This document shows, in pieces, positions 29,683-38,716 of a stretch of DNA of 64,000 nucleotides. Below the pieces are notes generated by a model, which had not been told where the DNA came from, made no database searches, and saw only the letters and a list, made by a program, of their open reading frames with translations. This DNA is from Salinibacillus kushneri (GTDB lineage Bacteria; Bacillota; Bacilli; Bacillales; Alkalibacillaceae), in the NCBI RefSeq assembly GCF_900111405.1, contig NZ_FOHJ01000005.1, positions 1 through 64,000 of the forward strand, in the 5' to 3' direction. The position numbers and the translations under genes were made by a program. Position 1 is the first letter of the stretch. Every line of letters starts with the position of its first letter.

Positions 29683-29711
29683 ACTATATAATAATTTACT
29701 TATATATTCAA
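29683..29711 (-). promoter_or_regulatory. ars promoter with ArsR operator-like palindrome
   Basis: On the minus strand TTGAAT (29706-29711) and TATAGT (29683-29688) are 17 bp apart. The spacer and -10 form an imperfect inverted repeat, TATATAA...TTATATA. This is the usual position of an ArsR operator. Confidence 0.65.
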
Positions 29712-29768
29712 TTAAAAATGCTTTTAAACTATGACTATATTAAAGCTTATTGCTAATTTTCTACCAAG

Positions 29769-29885
29769 TTGATTGAAGCGGAAGTGAGCGAGAGTCCTGC
29801 GAGAAGAGGGCACTGACCAGACGTATGTCCAGGATGCTCCTGAACCGCCCACACAAAGCGAGTGTAATGGGAGAAGAACAACACC
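29769..29885. repeat. Degenerate intergenic repeat of Bacillaceae type
   Basis: In the 412-bp gap between arsR and the licR-type gene a GC-richer block begins TTGATTGAAGCGGAAG, continues GAGAGTCCTGCGAGAAGAG and ends near AAAGCGAGTGTAATGGGAG. It resembles the interspersed element of Bacillaceae that runs from GGAGCGGAAG through GACTCCTGCGGGA to GCGAGTG. No protein is coded. The rest of the gap holds the ars promoter and the licR terminator. Confidence 0.5.
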
Positions 29886-29984
29886 TATGTTTAACAGAAA
29901 CTTAACTATAAAAGTGGAGTGATGCTGCCCTAAAAGAGATCATATAATGACAAGACCTAATCCTATCGAACGTAAACCTTAAAC

Positions 29985-30017
29985 AAAAGAAACTACCTCA
30001 TTAATACAGGAGGTAGT
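29985..30017 (-). terminator. Terminator of the licR-type gene
   Basis: ACTACCTC (29992-29999) pairs with GAGGTAGT (30010-30017) and TTTCTTTTG follows on the minus strand. Confidence 0.75.
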
Positions 30018-30064
30018 AAAGCTAGTTTTAGTAAGCACATATCCGTTTTATACTTTGAATTTTG

Positions 30065-32005
30065 CTACATGATGTTATCAAGCATTTCGGTGAATACTTT
30101 GTAATCTTTTGCCCTTAACAACTGTTGAACCATCCATGCGTTATCAATAATACTGCCTAACAATTTATAAACATCCTCTAAATCCTCAGTACTGCCTTCT
30201 TTAACACATAGCAAACAGACAAACTGTACAGATTTATCATGCCAGGTTATAGGCTTCTTTAAAGTACATACAGATACGAATGTTTCCCTTGATTGTGGCT
30301 TTATTGGATGTGGAATGGCAACTAAGTTTCCAAAAGAAGTAGGTGCAATATTTTCCCGTTCATAGACCAATTCTAAGAAGTTGTTATCAACCAATCCTCT
30401 TTTTTCCAGGTTGCTGGTTAAGTGTTCAAGGGTTTCTTCCTTTGAATTAAATGACTGCTGCAAGAACATCAAATCTTGACGGAATAAAAATGAGATGCTT
30501 TTATGATTATCGATTACAAAGCTTCGAATCCTGCCCAAATCATTATCACCTAATATAGCATTCACTTCAATTACTGGAACAGGTAATTGCTCTGATATCG
30601 GAATGGAGCTGACAATAAAATCAATATGATTTAAATCAAACTTATTAAGCTTATAATATTCTGTCGTTCCTACCACTTCTACATCTTTGTAAAATTGTGT
30701 TTTCAATTTATAGTAAATTAATTGGGCCGTACCATAACCGGATGCACAAACGATTAAACATCGTTTAGGCCCTGATTTTAGTCTTTTCCTTTCCATTGCC
30801 GCACCAATATGAAGAGCAATATACCCTACTTCATTTTCATCCATTTTTATATTTATCTCATCCTCAATCGAAAGACTAAAAACTAATCCAGCTTCAAAAG
30901 CTAATGGATAATTCTTCTTAATATCCTCCAGCATCGGATTTCGAATATTCATTCCATACTTATATCGATTAATAGCAGGCTTTAAATGCAGTTGCAGGCC
31001 CATGAATAACTCTTCATCATTTTGAATACCTAATTTCAATTCTTTTTCAACTTTCTGAAGCGAAATCTTTAATAAACGATACGTATCATTATCTATTACC
31101 TCTCTGGCCTTACCCTCTCCATTCCTATTTTTCTCTAATATCATTTTAGTTCCTAGTAAATGCATCGTGATATATGCAACTTCAGGTTGAGGAAATTTTA
31201 CATCAAACACTTCTTCCACATCATGTACAATTTCCTGTGCGACTTCAAATTCCTTTTTATTTTTTAAATGCTGGATATCTCCCTGATACAGATCCACTTG
31301 AAATCCACTGTGAATACGTTTATAAGCAATAGCTATATGAATGAGCAGATTATGGATTGCAATGTCAGATAGTGTGATGTGGTGATTATTCAACTTCTTC
31401 AAAATGATTTTTAGAATAGTGTCTAATATTTTTTGTGAAAATGCTGAATCGTAAATCTCATGTAACTCATTCGCTTCATCAGTATGATCAATCAAATATT
31501 CTGACATACAAAAACGTAGCTTAAGCTCAGTTCCTCTAATCTTCAAACCATAATTAGGTCGTGCTTCCCATGTAATATCAAATCTGGCTAATCGATTCTT
31601 TACTGCTTTTAAATCATTCTGTATGGTTGATTTGCTTACATATATTTCATCAGCTAAATCCTCTAATTTGATGTATCCCTCACTTAATAACAAACGTTTT
31701 ATTAAAAATGCTACCCTTTCTTCTGGCGATTTTGGTATGGAGTGTTTGTCAAATGCATCTTCATTCAATTCCTCTTCTATAAATTGAAAAAACTCTTTAT
31801 TATCCTGGATATTTAATTTATAACCTTGTCCCATTACCGAACTAATTTTTGCCCTGTGTGATGATAGAAGGTCATTCATTTTCTTTATATCATCTCTTAT
31901 CGTACGTGAGGAAACCTGATTGATATTTGCCAGATAATTTCCTGAAAGGGCCGATTGTGAAGCCAATAATTCACGTAATATCCTTTTCATACGGTAGTTC
32001 AACAA
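30065..32005 (-). CDS. licR: PRD-containing transcriptional activator, LicR type
   Basis: The 646-residue multi-domain regulator has two N-terminal helix-turn-helix domains (about 1-70 and 85-150) and two PTS regulation domains (about 180-400). An EIIB-like domain follows with the cysteine loop CLIVCASGYGTAQLIYYKL (about 415), and a C-terminal EIIA domain with FGNLVAIPHPIKP (about 555). Domain order and length match LicR/MtlR activators. It probably activates the lic operon upstream, tuned by PTS phosphorylation. The start is a TTG at 32005 with GAGGTG eight bases ahead. Confidence 0.87.
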   Translation of the reverse strand: MLNYRMKRILRELLASQSALSGNYLANINQVSSRTIRDDIKKMNDLLSSHRAKISSVMGQGYKLNIQDNKEFFQFIEEELNEDAFDKHSIPKSPEERVAFLIKRLLLSEGYIKLEDLADEIYVSKSTIQNDLKAVKNRLARFDITWEARPNYGLKIRGTELKLRFCMSEYLIDHTDEANELHEIYDSAFSQKILDTILKIILKKLNNHHITLSDIAIHNLLIHIAIAYKRIHSGFQVDLYQGDIQHLKNKKEFEVAQEIVHDVEEVFDVKFPQPEVAYITMHLLGTKMILEKNRNGEGKAREVIDNDTYRLLKISLQKVEKELKLGIQNDEELFMGLQLHLKPAINRYKYGMNIRNPMLEDIKKNYPLAFEAGLVFSLSIEDEINIKMDENEVGYIALHIGAAMERKRLKSGPKRCLIVCASGYGTAQLIYYKLKTQFYKDVEVVGTTEYYKLNKFDLNHIDFIVSSIPISEQLPVPVIEVNAILGDNDLGRIRSFVIDNHKSISFLFRQDLMFLQQSFNSKEETLEHLTSNLEKRGLVDNNFLELVYERENIAPTSFGNLVAIPHPIKPQSRETFVSVCTLKKPITWHDKSVQFVCLLCVKEGSTEDLEDVYKLLGSIIDNAWMVQQLLRAKDYKVFTEMLDNIM

Positions 32006-32046
32006 CGCCTTTTCACCTCAATTATTCGAGAATATTCCTATTTCAA

Positions 32047-32083
32047 AATAAAAGGGCCTGATTCAAGCCAAGAATCAGAACCC
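32047..32083 (-). terminator. Terminator of the lic operon
   Basis: GGGCCTGATTC (32054-32064) pairs with GAATCAGAACCC (32072-32083) with a small irregularity, followed by TTTTATTTT on the minus strand. It separates the lic genes from licR. Confidence 0.8.
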
Positions 32084-32177
32084 ATTACTACTCCATGTCA
32101 TAGTGATAGTATGCTGCCGATTAACCAAAGCATGTAGAATACATCATAATCAAGCTTGTATAAAAACCCTACCAATC

Positions 32178-33566
32178 TTAAAATCCATTATTTTTTGATA
32201 CTTCTTTAATCCAATGAGCACTTTTCTTAAGTGTTCTTTTCTTCGATTCAACATCCATTGAAACAAAACCATATCGGTTTTTATACGCGTTCATCCAGGA
32301 CCAATTATCCATAAATGACCATAAATGATATCCTTTTGTATTGCAGCCTTCTTCAATTGCTTTATGCAGCCATTTCAAATGTTCTTTAATAAATTCTATA
32401 CGATAATCGTCCTGAATTTCTCCATCTTTTATAAAACGATGCTCATCCTGAACTCCCATTCCATTCTCCGAGACAAACGATTCGATATTCCCATAGTTTT
32501 CTTTTAGATTCATCATGATATCGTAAATACCTTTTTCATAGATTTCCCATCCACGATATTTATTCATTTTTCTACCAGGCATTTCATAGTGATCAAAAAA
32601 CCAGTCTGGCACAAATGGACTATACGGGTTAGGCAAATGTTCTTTCGCCTTGACTCTTCGTGGCTGATAGTAATTAACGCCTAATATATCCGCCGTATTA
32701 TTAAGAAGTAATTCACGGTCACCTTTTTGTGTAACCGGCAATTGACCGTGTTCTCTTAAAATTTCTACTAATTCCTGTGGATACTTACCTAATACTGCTG
32801 GATATAAGAAACTACGATTGAAAAACAAGTCTGCGATACGTGATGCTCTTAAATCGGCCGGATTTTGACTTCTGGGATAAGAAGGTGTGAGATTTAAAAT
32901 AATCCCAATTTTCCCATCTATAAAATCTAAAGAATGAAACACTTCGACAGCTTTAGCATGAGCAACAATAGTATGATAAGCCACTTGTGCAGCACGTTTT
33001 GCATCTACTACATTGGGATAGTGAAAATCGTATAGGTAACCACCTTCAACAGGAACAATAGGCTCATTAAAGGTAAACCACTTTTTAACACGATCACCAA
33101 ATAAACGGAAGCATTTTTCTGCATATTTCTTATATGCCTCTACAACCTCTCTATTCTCCCATCCACCTTCATTTTGTAATTCCAGTGGCATATCAAAATG
33201 AAATAGATTAACGAATGGCTCAATATCTTTAGCAAGAAGCTCATCAATAACATTGTTGTAAAACGTAACAGCTTCAGGGTTCACTTCCCCTCGCCCACCT
33301 GGAATAAGCCTTGACCATGAGATAGATAAACGAAACGTGTTATGACCAATTTCCTTCATTAAATGAATGTCCTCTTTATAGTGGTGATAGAAATCAGAGG
33401 TAGACTCAGGGCCTACATTGTCAAAAAAACGATTGGGTTCTGTTTTATACCAATAATCCCAAATATTTTGACCTTTCCCCCCTTCATTTGCTGCTCCTTC
33501 TATTTGTGTAGCGGATGTGGCACTTCCCCACCAGAATCCTTCTGGAAATTTATATTGCAAAGTCAC
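32178..33566 (-). CDS. 6-phospho-beta-glucosidase, glycoside hydrolase family 1
   Basis: The 462-residue GH1 enzyme cleaves phosphorylated beta-glucosides imported by the PTS encoded in the same operon. The acid/base glutamate lies in FTFNEPIVPVEGGY (about 165) and the nucleophile in SFVSENGMG (about 365). GGGVATSATQIEG-like N-terminal residues are present as WWGSATSATQIEG. It occupies the place of licH in B. subtilis, but LicH there is a GH4 enzyme, so this is a non-orthologous replacement and closer to BglA/BglH. It is 14 bp after the EIIA gene. Confidence 0.93.
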   Translation of the reverse strand: MTLQYKFPEGFWWGSATSATQIEGAANEGGKGQNIWDYWYKTEPNRFFDNVGPESTSDFYHHYKEDIHLMKEIGHNTFRLSISWSRLIPGGRGEVNPEAVTFYNNVIDELLAKDIEPFVNLFHFDMPLELQNEGGWENREVVEAYKKYAEKCFRLFGDRVKKWFTFNEPIVPVEGGYLYDFHYPNVVDAKRAAQVAYHTIVAHAKAVEVFHSLDFIDGKIGIILNLTPSYPRSQNPADLRASRIADLFFNRSFLYPAVLGKYPQELVEILREHGQLPVTQKGDRELLLNNTADILGVNYYQPRRVKAKEHLPNPYSPFVPDWFFDHYEMPGRKMNKYRGWEIYEKGIYDIMMNLKENYGNIESFVSENGMGVQDEHRFIKDGEIQDDYRIEFIKEHLKWLHKAIEEGCNTKGYHLWSFMDNWSWMNAYKNRYGFVSMDVESKKRTLKKSAHWIKEVSKNNGF

Positions 33567-33580
33567 TTTAAAACCTCCCC

Positions 33581-33886
33581 TTATTTATTGCGATAAAGTT
33601 CAATAAATTCAACTGCTAAATCTTTAACGGTCATAGATGTCATTAAGTGATCCTGAGAGTGAACCAGGATTACGTTCACTGATTCTCCTGTTCCACTTGC
33701 TTCATTTTGTAATAATTTAGTTTGATAACTATGAGCTTTACTTAATTCCTCACCTGCTTCTTCTATTAGACGATCCGCTTCATCAAAGGCGCCTTCTTTT
33801 GCCAGCTGAATGGCTTCCATAGCATTCGATTTCCCGTTTCCTGCATATAAGATAATTTGAAAAGCGATTTCTGTCATGTTATCCAT
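33581..33886 (-). CDS. licA: PTS lactose/cellobiose-specific EIIA
   Basis: The 101-residue helical protein of the lactose/cellobiose EIIA family has the phosphohistidine in VILVHSQDHLMTS (about 75-85) and the AGNGKSNAMEAIQLAKEG start typical of CelC/LicA. I use the ATG at 33886, seven bases from GAGGTG; the ATG two codons earlier is too close to it. It passes phosphate from HPr to the EIIB in the same operon. Confidence 0.92.
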   Translation of the reverse strand: MDNMTEIAFQIILYAGNGKSNAMEAIQLAKEGAFDEADRLIEEAGEELSKAHSYQTKLLQNEASGTGESVNVILVHSQDHLMTSMTVKDLAVEFIELYRNK

Positions 33887-33898
33887 CTTCATTCACCT

Positions 33899-35248
33899 CT
33901 AATTTAGAAAATCACGAAAGCCCTTGATTCCTGTGATTTCTTCAAAAATTATTTTATCCTTTGAAGTATTCTTTTCATTTTCGTAGTAATTTTTATCCAA
34001 AATTTTTAAGAATGGCCACCATATAAGCATGACAACAATGAGATTAAAGGCTTGTAATACGGCGCCTTGCCAAGCATTACCCGTTGCCAGATATCCACTT
34101 AAAATGGGTGGAGTAGTCCACGGAACAATGATACCCGCAGGTTTAGGGACCAATCCGGTTGACATTGAAAAATACGTAATAACTGTAACAACGACTGGTG
34201 CAAGAATCCACGGAACTAGTACTAACGGGTTCATTACGATTGGAAGACCAAATATAATCGGTTCGTTTACATTAAATATTCCAGGTGGCGTACCTAATTT
34301 ACCTATTTGTTTAAGCTGTCTACTTCGCCCAATTAGGTAGATTAAAAGAATTACAGCTAGCGTCATTCCCGTTCCACCCATGCCAACAAGGAAAGTGTCA
34401 ATAAATTGTTTAGTTATTACATTAGGGAGTTCTGTTCCTGCTTGGAATGCCTGTAAATTTTGGTCATTCAACGCATACCAAATAGGATCAAAAACAGAAT
34501 TCACAATGATTTGGCCGTGCAATCCAAAGAACCAAAAGACTTGAATGAGTACTACAGCTACAATGGTTGCAGGTAAACCACTGCCTAATGCTGTTAAAGG
34601 TTGCTGAATAATGGTATAAATAAAATTCTGTACTGTTTCAAAAGGTGTAAAACTAAAGCCTATACGTGTTAACAGGAACACTGTTAATGTTAATGCGATA
34701 GGAATTAGCGAGCTAAAAGATTTAGAAACAGCATCCGGTACTCCAGCAGGCATCTTAATTGTCCAATTTTTTTGTACAAAGAATCGATACAATTCTGCCG
34801 CAAAAAAAGCTGTGAACAATCCAAGAAACAAACCTTCTGCACCAAGAATAGAGGTTGGAATAACTCCGGTAACATCCTCTAAAACCTGTGGTGTCAAGAT
34901 CAAAAAGGCTGCTAGTGCTACAACACCACCATAAATAGGACTCTCAAGTTTATACTGCTCCGTTAATTTATAGCCTATACCAATAATAACGAAGGCACCC
35001 ATAATACTTAATGTTGCATTTGATGCTGGGTTTAAAGCACTTTGATAAGCTGCATAGGCCTCTTTACTTAATAATTCATCCAAAAATGGAAAGTTTGCCA
35101 GAACAACAAACATAGACCCAAAAATAATCAATGGTAAGGCAATCATAAATCCGTCACGCAGCGCTGTTAAATAACGATTATTGTTTAACTTATCAGCAAT
35201 AGGAAGTAAAATATTTTCTAATACTTGCATAAATTTATTGTTTTCCAT
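33899..35248 (-). CDS. licC: PTS cellobiose-type permease EIIC
   Basis: The 449-residue membrane component of the lactose/cellobiose PTS family has ten or so spans. It has the start MENNKFMQVLENILLPIADK, RDGFMIALPLIIFGS, the substrate loop FFGLHGQIIVNSVFDPIW (about 240) and GIFNVNEPIIFGLPIV with the conserved NEP (about 325). It imports cellobiose, lichenan-derived or related beta-glucosides. It sits between the EIIB and EIIA genes as in licBCA. Confidence 0.93.
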   Translation of the reverse strand: MENNKFMQVLENILLPIADKLNNNRYLTALRDGFMIALPLIIFGSMFVVLANFPFLDELLSKEAYAAYQSALNPASNATLSIMGAFVIIGIGYKLTEQYKLESPIYGGVVALAAFLILTPQVLEDVTGVIPTSILGAEGLFLGLFTAFFAAELYRFFVQKNWTIKMPAGVPDAVSKSFSSLIPIALTLTVFLLTRIGFSFTPFETVQNFIYTIIQQPLTALGSGLPATIVAVVLIQVFWFFGLHGQIIVNSVFDPIWYALNDQNLQAFQAGTELPNVITKQFIDTFLVGMGGTGMTLAVILLIYLIGRSRQLKQIGKLGTPPGIFNVNEPIIFGLPIVMNPLVLVPWILAPVVVTVITYFSMSTGLVPKPAGIIVPWTTPPILSGYLATGNAWQGAVLQAFNLIVVMLIWWPFLKILDKNYYENEKNTSKDKIIFEEITGIKGFRDFLN

Positions 35249-35262
35249 ACCCTTATCCCCCT

Positions 35263-35580
35263 TTATAAAGGCTTTTTCCCGATTAAATCCAATGCTTTAT
35301 CTAAAACGGCAGCTCCATCTACGCGCCCATAAGCAACCGGATCAATAGAATCGATTGGTACCCCTAATTCATCAGCTTTTTTGGAGAATTTTCTCTTCAT
35401 AAATCTCATTTGTGGCCCTAAAAGTAATACATCAGCTTTCTCCATATAGATTTCCGCCTTATCCTGAGAGACAGCCCAAATTTCAGCTTCAATCCCCCTC
35501 TCTTTTGCAATATCCTGCATTTTCTTAACTAATAAACTCGTTGACATACCTGATGAACATGCTAATAAAATATTTTTCAT
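35263..35580 (-). CDS. licB: PTS cellobiose-type EIIB
   Basis: The 105-residue EIIB of the lactose/cellobiose family carries its phosphocysteine in LLACSSGMSTSLLVKKMQ (Cys near residue 8). The LLLGPQMRFM segment (about 55-64) is also typical. It is the first gene of the lic operon; GGAGGAATCATAG precedes its ATG. A good cre site stands 59 bp upstream, so the operon is likely under carbon catabolite repression. Confidence 0.94.
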   Translation of the reverse strand: MKNILLACSSGMSTSLLVKKMQDIAKERGIEAEIWAVSQDKAEIYMEKADVLLLGPQMRFMKRKFSKKADELGVPIDSIDPVAYGRVDGAAVLDKALDLIGKKPL

Positions 35581-35638
35581 CTATGATTCCTCCAAATCTG
35601 TAAGTGTTTTTATATCCTTTTCATTCTTCATCTTAAAA

Positions 35639-35652
35639 TAAAAGCGCTTTCA
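35639..35652. promoter_or_regulatory. cre (CcpA) site of the lic operon
   Basis: TGAAAGCGCTTTTA (minus strand) matches the catabolite-responsive element with one mismatch and is nearly palindromic. It lies between the lic promoter region and licB. A TATAAT on the minus strand at about 35703-35708 is the best -10, with no clear -35, in keeping with LicR activation. Confidence 0.75.
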
Positions 35653-35727
35653 ACTACACCTATTGTTTTTCCGTTACGTAAAGGAAATTATTGTACGTTT
35701 TCGGATTATACTTTGTTAATAAAAATC

Positions 35728-35761
35728 ATTAAAAAAACCTTCCAGCTTGAGCATGGAAGGT
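35728..35761 (-). terminator. Terminator of the EAL gene
   Basis: AACCTTCCA (35735-35743) and TGGAAGGTT (35753-35761) form a perfect nine-base stem with TTTTTTT following on the minus strand. It ends the chemotaxis cluster transcript. Confidence 0.9.
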
Positions 35762-35780
35762 TGACATTAATCATAAACTA

Positions 35781-36521
35781 TTAAAGATAACAATCTAACT
35801 GATTAGGCTTTCCTAAAAGATAGCCTTGACCTAAAGTAATTCCCAATGTTTTAGCTGTTTCCAGTTCTTCATGTGTTTCAATCCCCTCTAAAATAAGCTT
35901 TATCTCATGTTTGCTACAATAATCTAAGAAAAAACGAATCATATTCTGTTTATTAGGAGACTGATGAAGACCACTGGCAAAATGTTTATCCAGCTTGATA
36001 AAATTGGGACTTAGTTGGATAATACGTTCAAACGTTGAGGCTCCTTTTCCAACATCATCTAAGGCAATGTAGAGGCCCAGCGACTGTAATTGAGACAACG
36101 TTTTTTTGAATAACGGTACATTATGGATGAGCTCTGATTCATTAATTTCCAGGACCATACGGATATCTGACCCAATTCCATCTGGAAAAGCTTCCTTTAA
36201 TAAGCTAAAAAAAGTCTGGGACAAAAGGGTTGAAGGATATACATTTAAGAAAACATATACACTGGAATCCATGATTTCCGCTACATCTTCAATGGACTGA
36301 ATGGCTTTAATAATTGACGCCGTATCCAGCTCAAATAACCGATTTTTCTGGATAGCTGTGTTAAATAAAGTTTCAGGATTTTGTATATAGTGAGATCTTA
36401 ATAAACCTTCATATCCAATGGTTTGATTTTGATTTTGAATATCTATTATGGGTTGAAAATGATGAAAAAACAATTGCTGATCCAAAATAGATTCAAAATT
36501 TTCCCTTTCAAAGTTATCCAT
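35781..36521 (-). CDS. EAL-domain protein, probable c-di-GMP phosphodiesterase
   Basis: The 246-residue protein is a lone EAL domain without GGDEF or membrane anchor. The catalytic glutamate motif reads EGLLR (EAL form). LEINESELI provides the Asn/Glu metal ligands, ALDDVGKG stands for DDFGTG, IKLDK has the lysine, and LEGIET the last glutamate. All metal and catalytic positions therefore appear kept, though DDVGKG departs from consensus. It should degrade c-di-GMP, or bind it. It is 75 bp after an MCP gene at the end of a cluster whose leader senses c-di-GMP. Confidence 0.85.
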   Translation of the reverse strand: MDNFERENFESILDQQLFFHHFQPIIDIQNQNQTIGYEGLLRSHYIQNPETLFNTAIQKNRLFELDTASIIKAIQSIEDVAEIMDSSVYVFLNVYPSTLLSQTFFSLLKEAFPDGIGSDIRMVLEINESELIHNVPLFKKTLSQLQSLGLYIALDDVGKGASTFERIIQLSPNFIKLDKHFASGLHQSPNKQNMIRFFLDYCSKHEIKLILEGIETHEELETAKTLGITLGQGYLLGKPNQLDCYL

Positions 36522-36554
36522 GTTTTCTACTCCTATGTTTCATCATTTAGCAAT

Positions 36555-36579
36555 GGGATCATTGGCATCCAACAATCCC
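36555..36579 (-). other. Hairpin between mcp and the EAL gene
   Basis: GGGATCATTGG (36555-36565) and CCAACAATCCC (36569-36579) pair along eleven bases with G-U pairs and a three-base loop. There is no T-tract. It may stabilise the mcp mRNA or lower EAL expression relative to the upstream genes. Confidence 0.45.
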
Positions 36580-36596
36580 ACAGCTATATATCATCG

Positions 36597-38306
36597 TTAT
36601 AATTTAAAATGACGAATTAATTCATTTAGTTCCTCAGCAAGCTTAGCCAAGTCTTCTGAACTTGAGGCCATTTCTTCCATAGAGCTGCTTGTTTGTTCTG
36701 CAGAAGCAGACGTTTGTTCAACTCCAGCTGCAGCTTCCTCTGATATTGAGGCAATTTCCTCGATGGATGAGCTCATTTCCTGGTTCGTTTTGGACATCAT
36801 GGATAGCTTATCTGTTACAGTTTGAATATTGGTTGTCATTTTGCTAACAGCCTGATTAATTTTATCAAAGGTTTCTCCTGTTGTTTTAATCTGACTGGTT
36901 CCCTTTTCAACTTCTGAATACCCATTTTGCAAGGAATCTACGACATTTGTAGATTCTTTCTGGATTTTCCCTACAATCTCTGTAATATCTGTTACAGAGT
37001 CCGCTACTTGCTCGGCCAGCTTTCTCACTTCATCGGCTACTACTGCAAATCCCTGTCCATGTTCACCCGCACGAGCAGCCTCAATGGCTGCATTTAAGGC
37101 TAATAAGTTGGTCTGTTCAGCTACATCTTTAATGACTACCACGAGCTTGGAAATCTCTTTAGACTGCTTATCCAGTCCTTGCACTTTTTGAACAGCGTCC
37201 TGCACAATATGGTCTATCGTCGTCATTTGCTTAACAGACTGTTCCATTAATTGCTGTCCTTCACCAGTCATATTCAAGACTTCTTTTGAAGATTCATAGA
37301 CGTGCTCACCATTTGCATTGGCTTCTTGTACACTTTTTGTAAATGTTGATGCATTGGATGATAAATCACTAGCATTATTGGCTTGAGACTCAGAACCTGA
37401 TGCTAACTCCTGCATTGTGGAAGATATTTGTTCAGAACCTGCCTTTACTTCATTAGCAGATTGTGTAAGTTCTTCACTCTGACTGCTTACCGTTTCTGAA
37501 ATCTCTGTTATTTTTTCTACAATCAATTTTAGATTTCTTCCCATTACATTCGTAGATTCAGCTAATTTCCCAATTTCATCATTGCCATCGTAATCAATCG
37601 CATCTACGGCCAGATTACCTTCTGCAACCCTATTATTAACATGAACGACTTTATTTAAGTTACGTGAAACCATTCGACTGATAAAGAAGACAATCAGTCC
37701 ACCAATAATAATAGCACCAATCATGGCTGCAATAAGAACAATCAATGTTAACTGTGCACTTCCCTTTACTTCCTCCACTGCAGATGCTCGTTCTTTATCC
37801 ACCATGGTTTTAAGTTCCTGCAAAAGGTCAACCGTTTCTGATCGGATACTATCTGCTTCTCTAGATAAATTTTGAACCTCAACCTGATCATTTTGTCTAC
37901 TCGCCCTGGTCATTTCTTCAGTGAAAAGCGTATTCAATTCCTTATCGTTCGCAATAATCTCCTCAAAAAGTTCCTTTAGTTCGGGTGTATCCATTTCCGG
38001 TTTTAACTCAGCTTCTAAATTGTTAAATTGTTCTCGTTTGTTCTCATATTCCTCCAAATAGGCATCGTCACCAGTTTCTGCAAAATCGAGAACTCGAATT
38101 CCCTTCGAACGAGTAAGAGAACTCATTTCAGCTGTAGCTATTGCACGATCGCCTCTTCGTTCTAAGGCATCAATGTTATTATCAATATTGGTTACTAATA
38201 TTGATACAACACCAGTCATTGCACCGAAAAGGATAAATACAATGATGAGTGCATACCCATATTTCCATCCAATATTTACATTTTTGAACTTGAGCTTTTT
38301 TAGCAT
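36597..38306 (-). CDS. Methyl-accepting chemotaxis protein with four-helix-bundle sensor
   Basis: The 569-residue transducer has a first membrane helix (about 17-38) and an extracellular helical sensor (about 40-185) of 4HB_MCP type. A second helix (about 188-210), a HAMP domain and a long cytoplasmic signalling coiled coil follow, with the hairpin tip around [44 protein letters not shown] (positions about 385-428). I start at the ATG at 38306, preceded by AGGGGGAAAAC; an upstream extension has no ribosome-binding site. Co-transcribed with cheY-cheW-cheA-cheX. The ligand is unknown. Confidence 0.92.
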   Translation of the reverse strand: MLKKLKFKNVNIGWKYGYALIIVFILFGAMTGVVSILVTNIDNNIDALERRGDRAIATAEMSSLTRSKGIRVLDFAETGDDAYLEEYENKREQFNNLEAELKPEMDTPELKELFEEIIANDKELNTLFTEEMTRASRQNDQVEVQNLSREADSIRSETVDLLQELKTMVDKERASAVEEVKGSAQLTLIVLIAAMIGAIIIGGLIVFFISRMVSRNLNKVVHVNNRVAEGNLAVDAIDYDGNDEIGKLAESTNVMGRNLKLIVEKITEISETVSSQSEELTQSANEVKAGSEQISSTMQELASGSESQANNASDLSSNASTFTKSVQEANANGEHVYESSKEVLNMTGEGQQLMEQSVKQMTTIDHIVQDAVQKVQGLDKQSKEISKLVVVIKDVAEQTNLLALNAAIEAARAGEHGQGFAVVADEVRKLAEQVADSVTDITEIVGKIQKESTNVVDSLQNGYSEVEKGTSQIKTTGETFDKINQAVSKMTTNIQTVTDKLSMMSKTNQEMSSSIEEIASISEEAAAGVEQTSASAEQTSSSMEEMASSSEDLAKLAEELNELIRHFKL

Positions 38307-38342
38307 GTTTGTTTTCCCCCTGGAGTTCAAATGTTCCAAAGT

Positions 38343-38699
38343 CTATAAAGCTTTGGCTAATGCTTCTTCAATTCGTTCGGAGGTAAAAGGCTTTACAATA
38401 AAATCCTTTGCTCCTGCTTGTATAGCTTCAATAACCATACCTTGCTGTCCCATTGCAGAACACATAATAACAGTTGCGTCCGGATTTATCTTTTTAATTT
38501 CCTTTACGGCTGCTACACCATCCACTTCCGGCATGGTAATATCCATCGTAACTAATTCAGGTTGCAGCTCACTATACATATCAATCGCTTCCTGACCATT
38601 TGAAGCCTCTCCTACTACTTCATGTCCCTGCTTTGTTAATATATCTTTCAGCTGCATACGCATAAAAGCAGCATCATCTGTTACTAAAACGGTTGCCAT
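38343..38699 (-). CDS. cheY: Chemotaxis response regulator CheY
   Basis: The 118-residue single receiver domain has the acidic pair Asp8-Asp9, phospho-acceptor Asp53 in LVTMDITMPEVDG, the Ser of MCSAMGQ and Lys in DFIVKPF. These are all residues needed for phosphorylation by CheA. When phosphorylated it acts on the flagellar switch. AAAGGGG precedes the ATG. It lies between cheW and the MCP gene. Confidence 0.95.
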   Translation of the reverse strand: MATVLVTDDAAFMRMQLKDILTKQGHEVVGEASNGQEAIDMYSELQPELVTMDITMPEVDGVAAVKEIKKINPDATVIMCSAMGQQGMVIEAIQAGAKDFIVKPFTSERIEEALAKAL

Positions 38700-38716
38700 A
38701 TTCTTTTCCCCTTTCT

